Source: Bacillus sp. B1-b2 (GTDB lineage Bacteria > Bacillota > Bacilli > Bacillales > Cytobacillaceae). From it: DNA of 64,000 bases. The notes below the pieces were generated by a model. That model did not search any database. It saw nothing but the letters and a program-made list of their open reading frames with translations, and was not told where the DNA came from. Positions within the stretch are counted from its first letter, which is position 1; each line of letters opens with the position of its first letter. Below are positions 44,067 to 53,502 of the stretch, in pieces. The translations under genes were made by a program, and so were the position numbers. Location of the stretch: NCBI RefSeq assembly GCF_009183415.1, contig NZ_WEHU01000002.1, forward strand, positions 62,001 to 126,000, given 5' to 3'.

Positions 44067-44540
44067 ATGGAAGTAAAAGTTTTATTTATTTGTTTAGGAA
44101 ATATTTGTCGATCTCCTATGGCTGAAGCAGTATTTAGAAATCTGGTAGAAAGAGACAGGTTATCAGCTACTATAAGCTGTGATTCTGCAGGAACAGGTGG
44201 ATGGCATACTGGTAATCCTCCACATCAAGGGACAAGGGATATCTTGAAACTAAATAAAATCAGTGATACAGGTATTTTTGCTAGACAATTGTTAGATAAG
44301 GATTTAGAACAGTTTGATTATCTTATCGCAATGGATAACAGCAATATTAGCAATATAAAAAAACTAAGTGAAGCATTAGATGGAACAAAAGTGCGACTAT
44401 TAATGGATTATACAGAGCATTACTCTGGAAAAGAAGTGCCAGACCCTTATTATACAGGGAATTTTGAAGAAGTATATGAACTAGTGAAGGATGGGTGTGA
44501 AGGATTACTTCAGGAAATTAAAAGCAAATATCTATTATAA
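44067..44540 (+). CDS. yfkJ: Low-molecular-weight protein-tyrosine phosphatase YfkJ
   Basis: 157 aa. P-loop CX5R with Cys9 and Arg15 in VLFICLGNICRSPMAEA; the general-acid Asp is in EVPDPYYTG near the C-terminus. Dephosphorylates tyrosine-phosphorylated proteins and is linked to stress resistance in B. subtilis. RBS ATGGAGGG. Followed by yfkI and yfkH homologues in the same direction. Confidence 0.94.
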   Translation: MEVKVLFICLGNICRSPMAEAVFRNLVERDRLSATISCDSAGTGGWHTGNPPHQGTRDILKLNKISDTGIFARQLLDKDLEQFDYLIAMDNSNISNIKKLSEALDGTKVRLLMDYTEHYSGKEVPDPYYTGNFEEVYELVKDGCEGLLQEIKSKYLL

Positions 44541-44596
44541 TTTTTCTACCTTTCCATCCTTCATTAGAATAGCAATGATAAGAAGGTGGAATTTAG

Positions 44597-44950
44597 ATGA
44601 GAATGAGTTTAACAAAAGGGTTATTTATAGGGAGTATGGTGGGTGTGGCTTTTAGTCTGTTTGATAAGCAAACGAGAACACAATCTGTACAGAATATTCG
44701 AAATTGGAAAGAAACTGCAACAGATTTAAAAGCGATGACTAATAGTATAAATAGAACATCTGAAAAGATAAAAAGTACAGCGGTTAAGCTTTCTGATGAT
44801 GCTACCTTTGTGGTAGAAAAATTAGAAGAGTTAAAGGAAATCACACCTGTAGTAGCAGGTATTATACGTGAGACAAAAGATACGTTTTCTACGGAAGGAA
44901 GAAATCAACAGGAAAGAAAGTTGACTTCTAGCATACAATACTTACCATAA
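44597..44950 (+). CDS. yfkI: YfkI-like small membrane-anchored protein
   Basis: 117 aa. Short N-terminal hydrophobic segment (LTKGLFIGSMVGVAFSLF) then a long amphipathic helix, like YtxH-type proteins. Position between yfkJ and yfkH is that of B. subtilis yfkI. The N-terminus (KGLFIG...LFDKQTR) resembles the start of the 161-aa protein at 55799. Function unknown. RBS AAGGTGG. Confidence 0.75.
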   Translation: MRMSLTKGLFIGSMVGVAFSLFDKQTRTQSVQNIRNWKETATDLKAMTNSINRTSEKIKSTAVKLSDDATFVVEKLEELKEITPVVAGIIRETKDTFSTEGRNQQERKLTSSIQYLP

Positions 44951-44965
44951 CTAGATTACTCAAAG

Positions 44966-44999
44966 AAGACACACTTTAATGACATAGTGTGTCTTTCTT
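44966..44999 (+). terminator. Terminator after yfkI
   Basis: AAGACACAC/GTGTGTCTT stem then TCTTATC. Confidence 0.65.
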
Positions 45000-45100
45000 A
45001 TCTCTGCTATTAATTTAATGAGAGATGTTTCTAAATTTCATTCAAAGGGCAATAAGTACATAAAAGCTATTTTCCAAGTACTTTTAGGATGGTGTGTTTT

Positions 45101-45922
45101 ATGGGAGAGTTCATTCATTCAGTAAAAGGATTAATTAACAGAATTATAAAAGATGACGTTTTTGATTTATCTGCACAGTTAGCTTATTATTTCTTGCTAT
45201 CTATTTTTCCATTAATGATTTTTGTTATGACTCTTTTACCATATTTACCAATTACAAAGGACGATTTATTAGGCCTGATTGAGGGATTTGCTCCAGGCGA
45301 AATTATGGATGTAATGGAAACAAATGTGGACCAAATTTTAAGTAGAAATCCTAGTTTGTTATCTTTTGGTATTATCGCCACTATTTGGTCAGCATCTAAT
45401 GGGTTAAATGCAATTGTAAAAGCTTTTAATAAAGCATATGACGTCAAGGAAACGAGATCCTTTATTGTGGCTAGAGGAATGTCTATTGTGTTGACTCTTG
45501 GCATGATTGCTGTTGTAGTTATTGCCTTACTATTACCAGTTTTCGGTGAGCAAATTGGCATGTTTTTATTTTCTCAATTTAATCTAACAGATGAGTTTCT
45601 AACGATTTGGAATACATTAAGGTTTTTAGTATCTGCAGCTATTCTTTTTATTGTTTTTCTAGCTTTATATTGGTTCGCACCAAATAAGAAAATAAAATGC
45701 ATAAAAGCAGTTCCTGGAGCCGTTTTTGCAGCTGTAGGTTGGGTAGTAGCATCTCTTGGTTTTTCTTATTATGTAGGGAATTTTGGAAACTACTCTGCTA
45801 CATATGGGAGTATAGGGACGATTATTGTTTTAATGATTTGGTTTTATCTGACTGGCGTTATTATTATAATTGGTGGAGAAATAAATGCCTTTTTATCGGA
45901 GCGTAAAGATAAATCATGTTAA
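45101..45922 (+). CDS. yfkH: YihY/BrkB-family membrane protein (YfkH-like)
   Basis: 273 aa, six membrane helices, YihY/UPF0761 family. The N-terminal DDVFDLSAQLAYYFLLSIFP and the C-terminal YSATYGSIGTIIVLMIWFYL are family hallmarks. Once mis-called ribonuclease BN; the function is unknown, possibly transport. The frame starts at 45089, but AGGATGGTG is well placed for the ATG at 45101. Confidence 0.9.
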   Translation: MGEFIHSVKGLINRIIKDDVFDLSAQLAYYFLLSIFPLMIFVMTLLPYLPITKDDLLGLIEGFAPGEIMDVMETNVDQILSRNPSLLSFGIIATIWSASNGLNAIVKAFNKAYDVKETRSFIVARGMSIVLTLGMIAVVVIALLLPVFGEQIGMFLFSQFNLTDEFLTIWNTLRFLVSAAILFIVFLALYWFAPNKKIKCIKAVPGAVFAAVGWVVASLGFSYYVGNFGNYSATYGSIGTIIVLMIWFYLTGVIIIIGGEINAFLSERKDKSC

Positions 45923-46029
45923 TTAGTCAATACTCGGATGAGAAACCGTTATTTACCTCTATAAAAGATTTTATATCGTGCAAACTATAATTGGGGAAGC
46001 AAGCAATATATAATCAGGAGGAATATACG

Positions 46030-46137
46030 ATGACTAAACATACGAAAAAAGATGGCAGCAATACGAAGCAAAAAGGAAAAAGTAAACCAAAGCATAAAAC
46101 ATCTGGTTCTGCTAATGGGCAGAATGGATATCATTAA
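46030..46137 (+). CDS. 35-aa basic peptide, possible spore protein
   Basis: MTKHTKKDGSNTKQKGKS at the start and SGSANGQNGYH at the end: 35 aa, no hydrophobic residues to speak of, Lys/Asn/Gly-rich. AGGAGG lies just upstream. Composition resembles the minor small acid-soluble spore proteins, but I cannot match it to a named one. Terminator at 46163-46190. Confidence 0.6.
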   Translation: MTKHTKKDGSNTKQKGKSKPKHKTSGSANGQNGYH

Positions 46138-46162
46138 ATAGTTGGTTATATATTAGTTTAGG

Positions 46163-46190
46163 GGCGTTCATTTTAAGATGAACGCCTTTT
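46163..46190 (+). terminator. Terminator after the 35-aa gene
   Basis: GGCGTTCAT/ATGAACGCC stem, 6-nt loop, TTTT. Confidence 0.85.
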
Positions 46191-46256
46191 AAGTTTGTGG
46201 GAATAAGTAAAAAGTGGTCTATAGCCTCATAGCTATTAAACCACTCTAATTTTTAT

Positions 46257-48188
46257 TTAATTTTTAAGCAATCGTAAACTATTTAAAATAACTAAAATGG
46301 TACTTCCCTCATGGCCAATTACTCCAAATGGCAAATCAACAACCTGAAGAAAGTTTGATATGATTAGAAGCATGATGACGGTAAGTGAGAAGATGATGTT
46401 CTGCTTTACAATACGATTCATTCGTTTAGCCAGCTTAATCGCTTCTGTGATGCGAGGTAAGTCATTTTTCATTAAAACGATATCGGCTGTTTCTAAAGCA
46501 ACATCTGTACCTTCTCCCATAGCAATACCTACCGTTGCTGTAGCAAGTGCAGGAGCATCATTTATACCGTCACCAACCATTGCAACCATTCTATATGTTT
46601 CTTTTAGTTCTTTAATGGATTGTACTTTTGTTTCGGGTAAACATTCTGCTATATAATGATCTATTTCATTAGCTCTTGCAATAGCTTGAGCAGTTTTTTC
46701 ATTATCACCTGTAATCATAACCGTATAAATGCCTTCTTCTTTTAAGGAAGCAATAGCTTGCTTGCTCTCACTCCGAACAACATCCATTAAGCCAATTAAT
46801 GCTATTATTTCTGTATTTCTTTTTATAAAGACAGTAGTCTTTCCGTCTCCTGCTAAAGACTTATACACTCCATTTTGGAAATCTGAGGCTTTGTTTTCTC
46901 CTACAAAATCTGCTTTCCCTATTTTCCATTCCTGATCGTCGATATCGGCTGTAATACCAAGTCCAGAATGATCTTGGATGTTATCTAGTTTAATCAAGCT
47001 GTTTGGATAGATACGCTCTGCATATTGCACAATAGCATTCGCTAACGGATGATTGGAGTGCGATTCCATGCTTGCGATGAAAGGGAGTATATCTTCCTCT
47101 TTATAGTCCTCGTGAACAAGTACATCAGTAACAATAGGCTTACCCTTAGTTAATGTTCCTGTTTTGTCAAAGGCAATTGCTTTCACATGTGCTAAATTCT
47201 CTATATGAACGCCACCTTTAAATAATATGCCATTTCTTGCTCCATTGGAAATGGCTGATAAGGTCGCAGGCATGATACTTGCGACTAATGCACAAGGTGA
47301 AGCCACCACTAGAAAAATCATGGCACGATAAAAGGTTTCATTCCAAGACCAGTCAAAAAGAAAATGTGGCAAAACCATTAGTAGTGCAACAATAGACAGA
47401 ACCACTTTTACATAAGTACCTTCAAATTTTTCTATAAATGCTTGAGAAGGAGATTTCTCACTTTGTGCTGTTTGAACCAAGGAAATGATCTTTTGAAATA
47501 AGGTTTCATTCGTATTCTTTGTAATTTTAACGGTAATAGAACCACTTAGGTTTACGGTACCCGCGAATACTTCTTCTTGGGTGCCTTTCGTTAAAGGAAT
47601 AGATTCCCCTGTAATGGCTGCTTCATCTATAGACGTAGTTCCTTTTATGATGATTCCATCAGCAGGAATTCTCTCTCCTGGCTTAATAAAGATAGAGTCA
47701 GCAATTGCTAATTCGGATACTGATACAATTTCTTCTTCTCCATTTGGAAGAATTCTTAGTGCTTCTTCTGGCTGTAAGCTCATCAGAGAAGAAATTTCTT
47801 TATTACTTTTATTCATGGTGTATGTTTCTAATGCACCACTTACCGCGAAAATAAATATTAAAATTGCTCCCTCTGCCCAATAACCAATTATTGCCGATCC
47901 AATTGCTGCAAAAACCATCAACATTTCTACATTTAATTCTTTATTGGCAATTGTTTCTTCTATGCCTTCTTTTGCTTTTGCATAGCCACCGATTACAAAA
48001 GCAAGTAAATAGAAGATAACTGATAGAGTTTCTATATGATAGTGGCTAAGTAACCAACCTATAAGAATAAATACTCCACTAACTCCTGCTGCAATTAATT
48101 CTATAAATGGTAGCATTCTTTTAAAGACAGATATCTTTTCTTCAGTATTTGGTTCTAAGTAAGGTCGTATTTCTGTTTCTGTAGACAA
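46257..48188 (-). CDS. P1B-4 type metal-efflux ATPase (PfeT/CoaT-like)
   Basis: 643 aa P-type ATPase without N-terminal metal-binding domains. Transmembrane metal motif SPC (VVASPCALVAS), phosphorylation site FDKTGTLT, TGES, SHSNHPLA, MITGDN and GDGINDAPAL. The last helices carry GHEGSTILVILNSLRLL; SPC plus HEG(G/S)T defines subgroup P1B-4, which exports Fe2+, Co2+ or similar ions. B. subtilis PfeT (formerly ZosA) is the likely functional relative. No PerR box (TTATAATNATTATAA) or other metalloregulator site was found upstream. Confidence 0.9.
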   Translation of the reverse strand: MSTETEIRPYLEPNTEEKISVFKRMLPFIELIAAGVSGVFILIGWLLSHYHIETLSVIFYLLAFVIGGYAKAKEGIEETIANKELNVEMLMVFAAIGSAIIGYWAEGAILIFIFAVSGALETYTMNKSNKEISSLMSLQPEEALRILPNGEEEIVSVSELAIADSIFIKPGERIPADGIIIKGTTSIDEAAITGESIPLTKGTQEEVFAGTVNLSGSITVKITKNTNETLFQKIISLVQTAQSEKSPSQAFIEKFEGTYVKVVLSIVALLMVLPHFLFDWSWNETFYRAMIFLVVASPCALVASIMPATLSAISNGARNGILFKGGVHIENLAHVKAIAFDKTGTLTKGKPIVTDVLVHEDYKEEDILPFIASMESHSNHPLANAIVQYAERIYPNSLIKLDNIQDHSGLGITADIDDQEWKIGKADFVGENKASDFQNGVYKSLAGDGKTTVFIKRNTEIIALIGLMDVVRSESKQAIASLKEEGIYTVMITGDNEKTAQAIARANEIDHYIAECLPETKVQSIKELKETYRMVAMVGDGINDAPALATATVGIAMGEGTDVALETADIVLMKNDLPRITEAIKLAKRMNRIVKQNIIFSLTVIMLLIISNFLQVVDLPFGVIGHEGSTILVILNSLRLLKN

Positions 48189-48239
48189 TTATATTTCCTC
48201 CTTTTATTTAAATGATAGAGATAATCAACGTCATTACCC

Positions 48240-48277
48240 TTAAAAAACACGAAAGCTGCCACCTAGTCGGTGACAGC
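48240..48277 (-). terminator. Terminator of yfkF
   Basis: GCTGCCACC (48255) pairs with GGTGACAGC (ends 48277), one mismatch. On the minus strand TTTCGTGTTTTTT follows. Confidence 0.65.
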
Positions 48278-48356
48278 ATTCAAGAAAGAATAAAGAATTC
48301 TTGGTGTATTTATTTGTATTATGTTTATCCTACCACATATTGTATGTGGTTGAATA

Positions 48357-49535
48357 TTATTTTGCTTCTACAAAACCTGCGTTTTTGTTCTGTTCTTTCT
48401 TTCCGAAAAGGAAAATAAGGGAACATACAATCAATAAGATAAAAGCAATGATTAAGAAATAGCTAAATTGTTGGAAGTATTGAATAAAGGTACCTCCTAA
48501 ATATGGTCCAATTAAGCTTCCTACACTAAAGGCAATGCCACATAAAAGATTACCAGTAGGCAGGAGGTTAGTTGGTACAAGGTCCGTCATATAACTGATT
48601 CCTAGAGAGAAGGTAGAGCCTACCGCCATTCCTGCCACAAACAGACAAATAGCTAAACCAGTGATATATACTTCGAGTACACTTGCCATAGTAAAACAAA
48701 CGGTGCCAACTAAAAGTATGGTAATGAGTGTTTTTCGTCTACCAAACTTATCACTAAGCATTCCTAAAGGAAGCTGAAATACAATGGCACCTATCGAGAA
48801 GGAAGTTAGTAGCAAAGAAATTTGAATGACCTCTAACTCAATACGTAAACCATATATAGGAAAGCTTGAATTTAAGCTTGATTCAAGGAATCCATATGCT
48901 AATGGTGGTAGAAAAGCAATCCAAGCATATTTCATTGCTTTAGAGAATCGGCTCATTGTTTCTTTAAAAGAATTGGATTCTACTTCTTGTTCAGGAATCT
49001 CATTTTTAATCCATAAAACAAATATCCAAGCAATGAAGCAGAGGATAGAAGATAGTATGAATGGAAGTGATTCATTTATTTCTATTAAAGGTGTTAATAA
49101 TGGACCAACTGCAAATCCAATTCCGAAGAAAACACCATAAAGAGAAATATTTCTCCCTCTATTTGCTTCAGATGAAGCGGTTGTTATCCAAGTTTGTGTA
49201 GAGAAGTGTAGAGCATGATCGCCAATACCGATAAAAAGACGCAGAATAAACCAAAACCAAAATGTCTTCCATAATGGGAAAAGTGCTAAAGATACAATAA
49301 CCATTAGTCCCCCGAAAACAATAATAGGTTTATATCCATATTTTCGAAGAGGATATTCCATGAATGGAGAAATAAGAATGATTCCCATATAAAGACCAAC
49401 TGCATTTAGGCCATTCAAGCTAGAGGAAAGTCCATCGTTTTCAAAAATGACGGAGATCAACGGTAATAATAACCCCTGACTAAAACCCGAAATACTAACA
49501 ATAGTGATAAGAGCTGCAAATTTTTTACTGTTCAT
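48357..49535 (-). CDS. yfkF: MFS transporter (YfkF-like)
   Basis: 392 aa, 12 membrane helices, major facilitator superfamily. The motif A copy in the second half reads GMLSDKFGRRK; helix 5 holds FGIGFAVGPLLTP. Located between yfkH and yfkE homologues as in B. subtilis, hence YfkF; substrate unknown. RBS AAGGGAGAAA. Confidence 0.87.
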   Translation of the reverse strand: MNSKKFAALITIVSISGFSQGLLLPLISVIFENDGLSSSLNGLNAVGLYMGIILISPFMEYPLRKYGYKPIIVFGGLMVIVSLALFPLWKTFWFWFILRLFIGIGDHALHFSTQTWITTASSEANRGRNISLYGVFFGIGFAVGPLLTPLIEINESLPFILSSILCFIAWIFVLWIKNEIPEQEVESNSFKETMSRFSKAMKYAWIAFLPPLAYGFLESSLNSSFPIYGLRIELEVIQISLLLTSFSIGAIVFQLPLGMLSDKFGRRKTLITILLVGTVCFTMASVLEVYITGLAICLFVAGMAVGSTFSLGISYMTDLVPTNLLPTGNLLCGIAFSVGSLIGPYLGGTFIQYFQQFSYFLIIAFILLIVCSLIFLFGKKEQNKNAGFVEAK

Positions 49536-49624
49536 AATATTTTCTCCCTTTAGATAGCACAGTTACATAGTATTTAGTCTCTCTAAATGTTAATCAATAC
49601 TGAAAACTTATGCAATACAATAAT

Positions 49625-49676
49625 GCGAAAAAATAAAAAAAGCTAATACATTGGTTTAGTGTACCAACATATTAGC
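49625..49676 (-). terminator. Terminator of the general stress protein gene
   Basis: GCTAATACATTGGT pairs with ACCAACATATTAGC (two mismatches); on the minus strand a seven-T run follows. Confidence 0.75.
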
Positions 49677-49686
49677 TAACGTTAAG

Positions 49687-50106
49687 TTATATAGTATACT
49701 CTTCAGCGGGAGAAGCAGAGTCAGCAAAGTAGCGTATTTTAGTAGGTGTCAACTTTAGTAAAAGATAATTAGGATCATCTGGTCCATCTAACCACTTATT
49801 TAATTTTTCATTCCAAACTGCTTCTTTTTTATCTAAAGAATCTTCGGTACTAACGGTTGCTTCTAACTCACAATAAGCACCATCATGCCCAGCGCCAGCT
49901 AAACCAAGTAATACATGTACATAAGGATTCTGTTTCAGTGATTCTACTTTATGAGTTTTTTTACTTGTTGCTGTGTAAAGAAGTAGATCTTCTGGATAAA
50001 ATAGCATAAAGCGACTATATGGTTTACCCTCTTCAATAGTTGCTAATGTTCCGATTGTATGGTTTTGAAAAAGATGGTCAATTTTTTGTTTTAATGAATT
50101 AGTCAT
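49687..50106 (-). CDS. ydaG: General stress protein 26-like FMN-binding split-barrel protein
   Basis: 139 aa, pyridoxamine-5'-phosphate-oxidase-like split barrel. TIGTLATIEEGKPYSRFMLF, TATSKKTHKVESLKQNPYVHVLLG and WLDGPDDPNYLLLKL match the GS26 (YdaG) family, a flavin/F420-like cofactor-binding stress protein. Precise activity unknown. RBS AAAGGAAG. Monocistronic. Confidence 0.85.
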   Translation of the reverse strand: MTNSLKQKIDHLFQNHTIGTLATIEEGKPYSRFMLFYPEDLLLYTATSKKTHKVESLKQNPYVHVLLGLAGAGHDGAYCELEATVSTEDSLDKKEAVWNEKLNKWLDGPDDPNYLLLKLTPTKIRYFADSASPAEEYTI

Positions 50107-50300
50107 TGTTTATTCTTCCTTTCTTTATAAAGGTACAACTTAGCATTTACTCTATTGGCATCCTTTAATCCCGTTTCGTAAAGTTGATTTATATTTTTTA
50201 ATAAATTGGTTTTATTTGGTTATGGAAGACGTATAATAAGTTTATTCTCCAGCAAGAGAGGGGATTAATAGTTAGATATGAATAGAAAGGAAGAGTCATC

Positions 50301-51362
50301 ATGGTAAATAAAATTTTTATGATTGCCGCATTTATTGGTGTTCCTCTGTCAGTAATTGGTTCTTTGCTGCATTGGTCTAGTATTGTCATGTTTATCATCT
50401 ATTGTTTAACAATCATTGCTTTATCAAGCTTTATGGGAAGAGCAACAGAAAGCTTAGCTATTGTGGCAGGTCCAAGAATTGGGGGCTTATTAAATGCTAC
50501 TTTTGGTAATGCGGTAGAATTAATTATCGCTATTTTTGCGTTAAGAGAAGGATTAACAGAAGTTGTATTAGCATCGCTAACAGGATCTGTTCTTGGAAAC
50601 TTATTACTTGTAGCCGGATTATCCTTTTTTATAGGAGGATTAAAGTATAAAAGACAAAAGTTTAATGTCTTTGATGCTCGTCATAATTCTGGATTATTAA
50701 TGTTTGCGGTGATTGTCGCTTTTGTGATTCCTGAGGTATTCTCAGTAAACATGGATGGAGATCAAACTCTTTCATTAAGTATTGGCGTCGCTATTATTCT
50801 TATATTACTCTATCTAGCTGCACTATTCTTTAAGCTTGTAACACATCGAGGCGTTTATCAGGTGGAACATAATGGAGAAAGTGGTCATCATGATGAAGTG
50901 CCCGAATGGACCGTTAAAAAAAGTATTACCATTCTTGCTTTAGCAACAATTGCAGTTGCCTATGTTTCTGAGAATTTAGTACATACATTTGAAGTAGTAG
51001 CAGAATCATTTGGCTGGTCAGAGTTATTTATCGGGATTATTATTGTGGCAATAGTAGGTAATGCAGCGGAACATGCATCAGCTGTTGTTATGGCATACAA
51101 AAATAAAATGGATATAGCAGTTGAAATTGCAATAGGATCTACTTTACAAATTGCCATGTTTGTTGCACCATTATTAGTCCTGATTTCTTTATTCTTTCCA
51201 ACTGGAATGTCACTTGTATTTACCCTACCAGAACTTGTCTCTATGGCAGCCGCTGTTCTGTTAATGATCAGCTTGTCCAATGATGGAGAGACAAACTGGT
51301 TTGAGGGAGCTACCCTGCTTGCAGCATATGCTATTATGGGAATTGGATTTTATTTATTATAA
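50301..51362 (+). CDS. chaA: Calcium/proton antiporter (YfkE/ChaA)
   Basis: 353 aa CaX-family cation/H+ exchanger with 11 helices. The two alpha repeats carry the signatures GNAVELIIAIFALREG and GNAAEHASAVVMA, with an acidic/His-rich loop between (EHNGESGHHDEVPEW). B. subtilis YfkE (351 aa) is the structurally studied Ca2+/H+ antiporter. RBS GGAAGAG. Terminator at 51453-51492. Confidence 0.95.
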   Translation: MVNKIFMIAAFIGVPLSVIGSLLHWSSIVMFIIYCLTIIALSSFMGRATESLAIVAGPRIGGLLNATFGNAVELIIAIFALREGLTEVVLASLTGSVLGNLLLVAGLSFFIGGLKYKRQKFNVFDARHNSGLLMFAVIVAFVIPEVFSVNMDGDQTLSLSIGVAIILILLYLAALFFKLVTHRGVYQVEHNGESGHHDEVPEWTVKKSITILALATIAVAYVSENLVHTFEVVAESFGWSELFIGIIIVAIVGNAAEHASAVVMAYKNKMDIAVEIAIGSTLQIAMFVAPLLVLISLFFPTGMSLVFTLPELVSMAAAVLLMISLSNDGETNWFEGATLLAAYAIMGIGFYLL

Positions 51363-51452
51363 ATAATTCAAGCTGCATTTGGAAAACGAAGGAAGATATC
51401 TAATTGAACTTTCTAGAGTGAAATGGGATAAACTAATTTAAATAAGCAAAAC

Positions 51453-51492
51453 AAAGCCTAGCTACTTTCTTTACAGTAGCTAGGCTTTTTTG
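51453..51492 (+). terminator. Terminator of chaA
   Basis: AAAGCCTAGCTACT/AGTAGCTAGGCTTTTTT, 14-bp stem, short loop. Confidence 0.9.
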
Positions 51493-51853
51493 TATGAATC
51501 AAGACCCTTCTGTTATAGAGTGATGTATAAAATATGTTCATTATGTGCGAATTAGGCCAATCTATCATGTCGCTTCCATCAGATCACCAACCTTCTTTTT
51601 ATTTAATACAGTTAAGTATTGCTTGGATTGATGAGTATTCAAAGGTAACTATTTAACCTCCTTTTTATCTAATATAAGCGGCACTTTAGTGACTGCCCTC
51701 CTTTTCTTTGATAGCTTTAGTATACTATATTTACTGATAAATGTAAATATTCTGATTATTTATTTTTCACTTTTCTGGACAAGTTTTTGGAATGTGAAGC
51801 ATATGCATAGAACATATACAATTCGAAAGTAATTTAGAAGGGAGGACCATGAC
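51493..51853. other. Intergenic region, no gene seen
   Basis: About 360 bases. A GGCAGTCACTAAAGTGCC inverted repeat (minus-strand reading, near 51690-51707) and an AGGAGG on the minus strand are present, but no plausible ORF follows them. Confidence 0.4.
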
Positions 51854-52465
51854 ATGACCATGTTTTATAGAGGGCTATTATATATAGGAGGTCTCTTTAT
51901 TCTAGCCTTTGGGGCATCTTTGACCATTAAGGCTAATTTGGGAGCAGGGCCATGGGATGCATTGAATGTAGGGCTCTCCCATTTAATTGGACTAACAATC
52001 GGTAGTTGGATTGTCATCATAGGGATTATCCTAATCGGTGTTAATGCCATTTTATTAAAAAAGAAACCTGATTTACTTGCTCTGTTCACTGTCTTTATTT
52101 TAGGTTTTTTTGTAGACTTCTGGATGATTCGACTAGTGAATAGCTTTCATTTCTTTGTGTTTAGCAGTCAATTAACACTTTTAATCATTGGTTTACTGAT
52201 TGTGGGGCTTGGGATTGCGTTATATTTACAGGCAAGTTTTCCGTTAAATCCAATTGATGACTTCATGGTATCTATTCAAGTACGCTTCGGATTAAATCTT
52301 GTGGTAGCAAAACTAATTGGAGAAGTATTGGCCTTAGTTTTTGCCTTATTAGTAAATGGTCCAATTGGTCTTGGAACACTCATTATTGCTATTGGGATTG
52401 GCCCAGCTATTCAATTTTTCCATCCTGTTTGTTCCAAGCTCTCAGGCAAGCTCATTATTAAGTAG
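51854..52465 (+). CDS. YczE-family integral membrane protein
   Basis: 203 aa with five to six membrane helices. The motifs LTIKANLGAGPWDALNVGLS and LNPIDDFMVSIQVRF are typical of the YczE/YyaS (DUF6198) family; in B. subtilis YczE influences bacillaene/surfactin production by an unknown route. RBS GGGAGG, 8 nt before the ATG. Sits between the yfkE and yfkD homologues, not in the B. subtilis order. Confidence 0.82.
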   Translation: MTMFYRGLLYIGGLFILAFGASLTIKANLGAGPWDALNVGLSHLIGLTIGSWIVIIGIILIGVNAILLKKKPDLLALFTVFILGFFVDFWMIRLVNSFHFFVFSSQLTLLIIGLLIVGLGIALYLQASFPLNPIDDFMVSIQVRFGLNLVVAKLIGEVLALVFALLVNGPIGLGTLIIAIGIGPAIQFFHPVCSKLSGKLIIK

Positions 52466-52559
52466 CTTTTGGAAAAAAAGTTTAAAATAATGGATAATCT
52501 AGTCGAACTCCGAGGAAAATAACCTTAGTCTTAAGGATTATTGAAGGGAGTTCTTTACT

Positions 52560-53384
52560 TTGTATAAAAAAATTTCATTAATGCTTTTATCTATATTGTT
52601 AATGCTTCCAATGATCACATATGCAGAGAAAGCACCAGATAAGCAAACAGAAGAAAAAGCACCAAAATCTAAACTTGTAACCATACCTAGTTCTGTTATG
52701 AATATAACGAAAGAAAATACGTATCCAAATCCTGCACAAGATGTGCCAAGGCTACAACCAAGTGAATTAACACAAGAATTAATTAATTCATCCAAAGTGA
52801 AAATTGAAAATCCCGAGTTAATTCGAATGTTAAATGAATCTACAGTCAATAGTAGCCCATTCGCACTTGGATATAAAGCGATTGTCTATTTAGGTCAATG
52901 GCCACTTAATTATGAATCATCCGAAACTGCACCAAATTGGGAATATCAAAAAATTAATACAAACTTTTATGATAACAGAGGCGGTAATGCAGCTTACCAA
53001 ATTCATTATGTTCAAGAGGCACAAAAGACAATAAGAGGTGGATTAACAGCAAAAGTATCGAATGCAGATGATGTGAAAAAAATGATGCTTGTTAAAGCCA
53101 TGCAAAATTCTGGCCTGCCATTAGCCTTTGAAACAGTTATCGGAACAGGGACAAAAAAAGATCAAGTATATAATATCCCTCCCAAAAGACTAGGCTATTT
53201 ATTCGGATATGCTCCAGCTGTAAATGAAAAAGGAAAGATAACTTATGGAGAAGTATATGTTATGCTCAAAGGAAATAAGAGGTCCATTGTCGTGAAAAAT
53301 GTGACTTCACAAGGGATTGGTGCTTGGATACCTGTTCAAGATCATGTATCCTTTGGATTTGTAGCAAGTGAGCAACCGAAGTGA
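52560..53384 (+). CDS. yfkD: YfkD-like secreted/membrane-associated protein
   Basis: 274 aa. N-terminal signal peptide (residues 4-22, LMLLSILLMLPMITYA) and an extracytoplasmic domain of unknown fold (YfkD family). Conserved region ALGYKAIVYLGQWPLNYES. TTG start with AAGGGAG about 10 nt upstream. Position before yfkAB is syntenic with B. subtilis. Function unknown. Confidence 0.85.
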   Translation: MYKKISLMLLSILLMLPMITYAEKAPDKQTEEKAPKSKLVTIPSSVMNITKENTYPNPAQDVPRLQPSELTQELINSSKVKIENPELIRMLNESTVNSSPFALGYKAIVYLGQWPLNYESSETAPNWEYQKINTNFYDNRGGNAAYQIHYVQEAQKTIRGGLTAKVSNADDVKKMMLVKAMQNSGLPLAFETVIGTGTKKDQVYNIPPKRLGYLFGYAPAVNEKGKITYGEVYVMLKGNKRSIVVKNVTSQGIGAWIPVQDHVSFGFVASEQPK

Positions 53385-53396
53385 TAGAGAGGAGAG

Positions 53397-53428
53397 GCTA
53401 GCTAAGGAGCTAGCTTCTTTCTTTTTTT
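53397..53428 (+). terminator. Terminator of yfkD
   Basis: GCTAGCT-AAGG-AGCTAGC stem, then TTCTTTCTTTTTTT. Confidence 0.8.
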
Positions 53429-53502
53429 GAGGTATTGGAATTTGGACGAGAGAATGGGTTTTGATTAAGAGAATAGAATATAGTTGTGATAAGTTTGGTT
53501 TA

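Noticed and set aside
48189-48300. Metal riboswitch or PerR box upstream of the P1B-4 ATPase
   Set aside because: The hairpin there is better read as the yfkF terminator, and no PerR-type palindrome was found.
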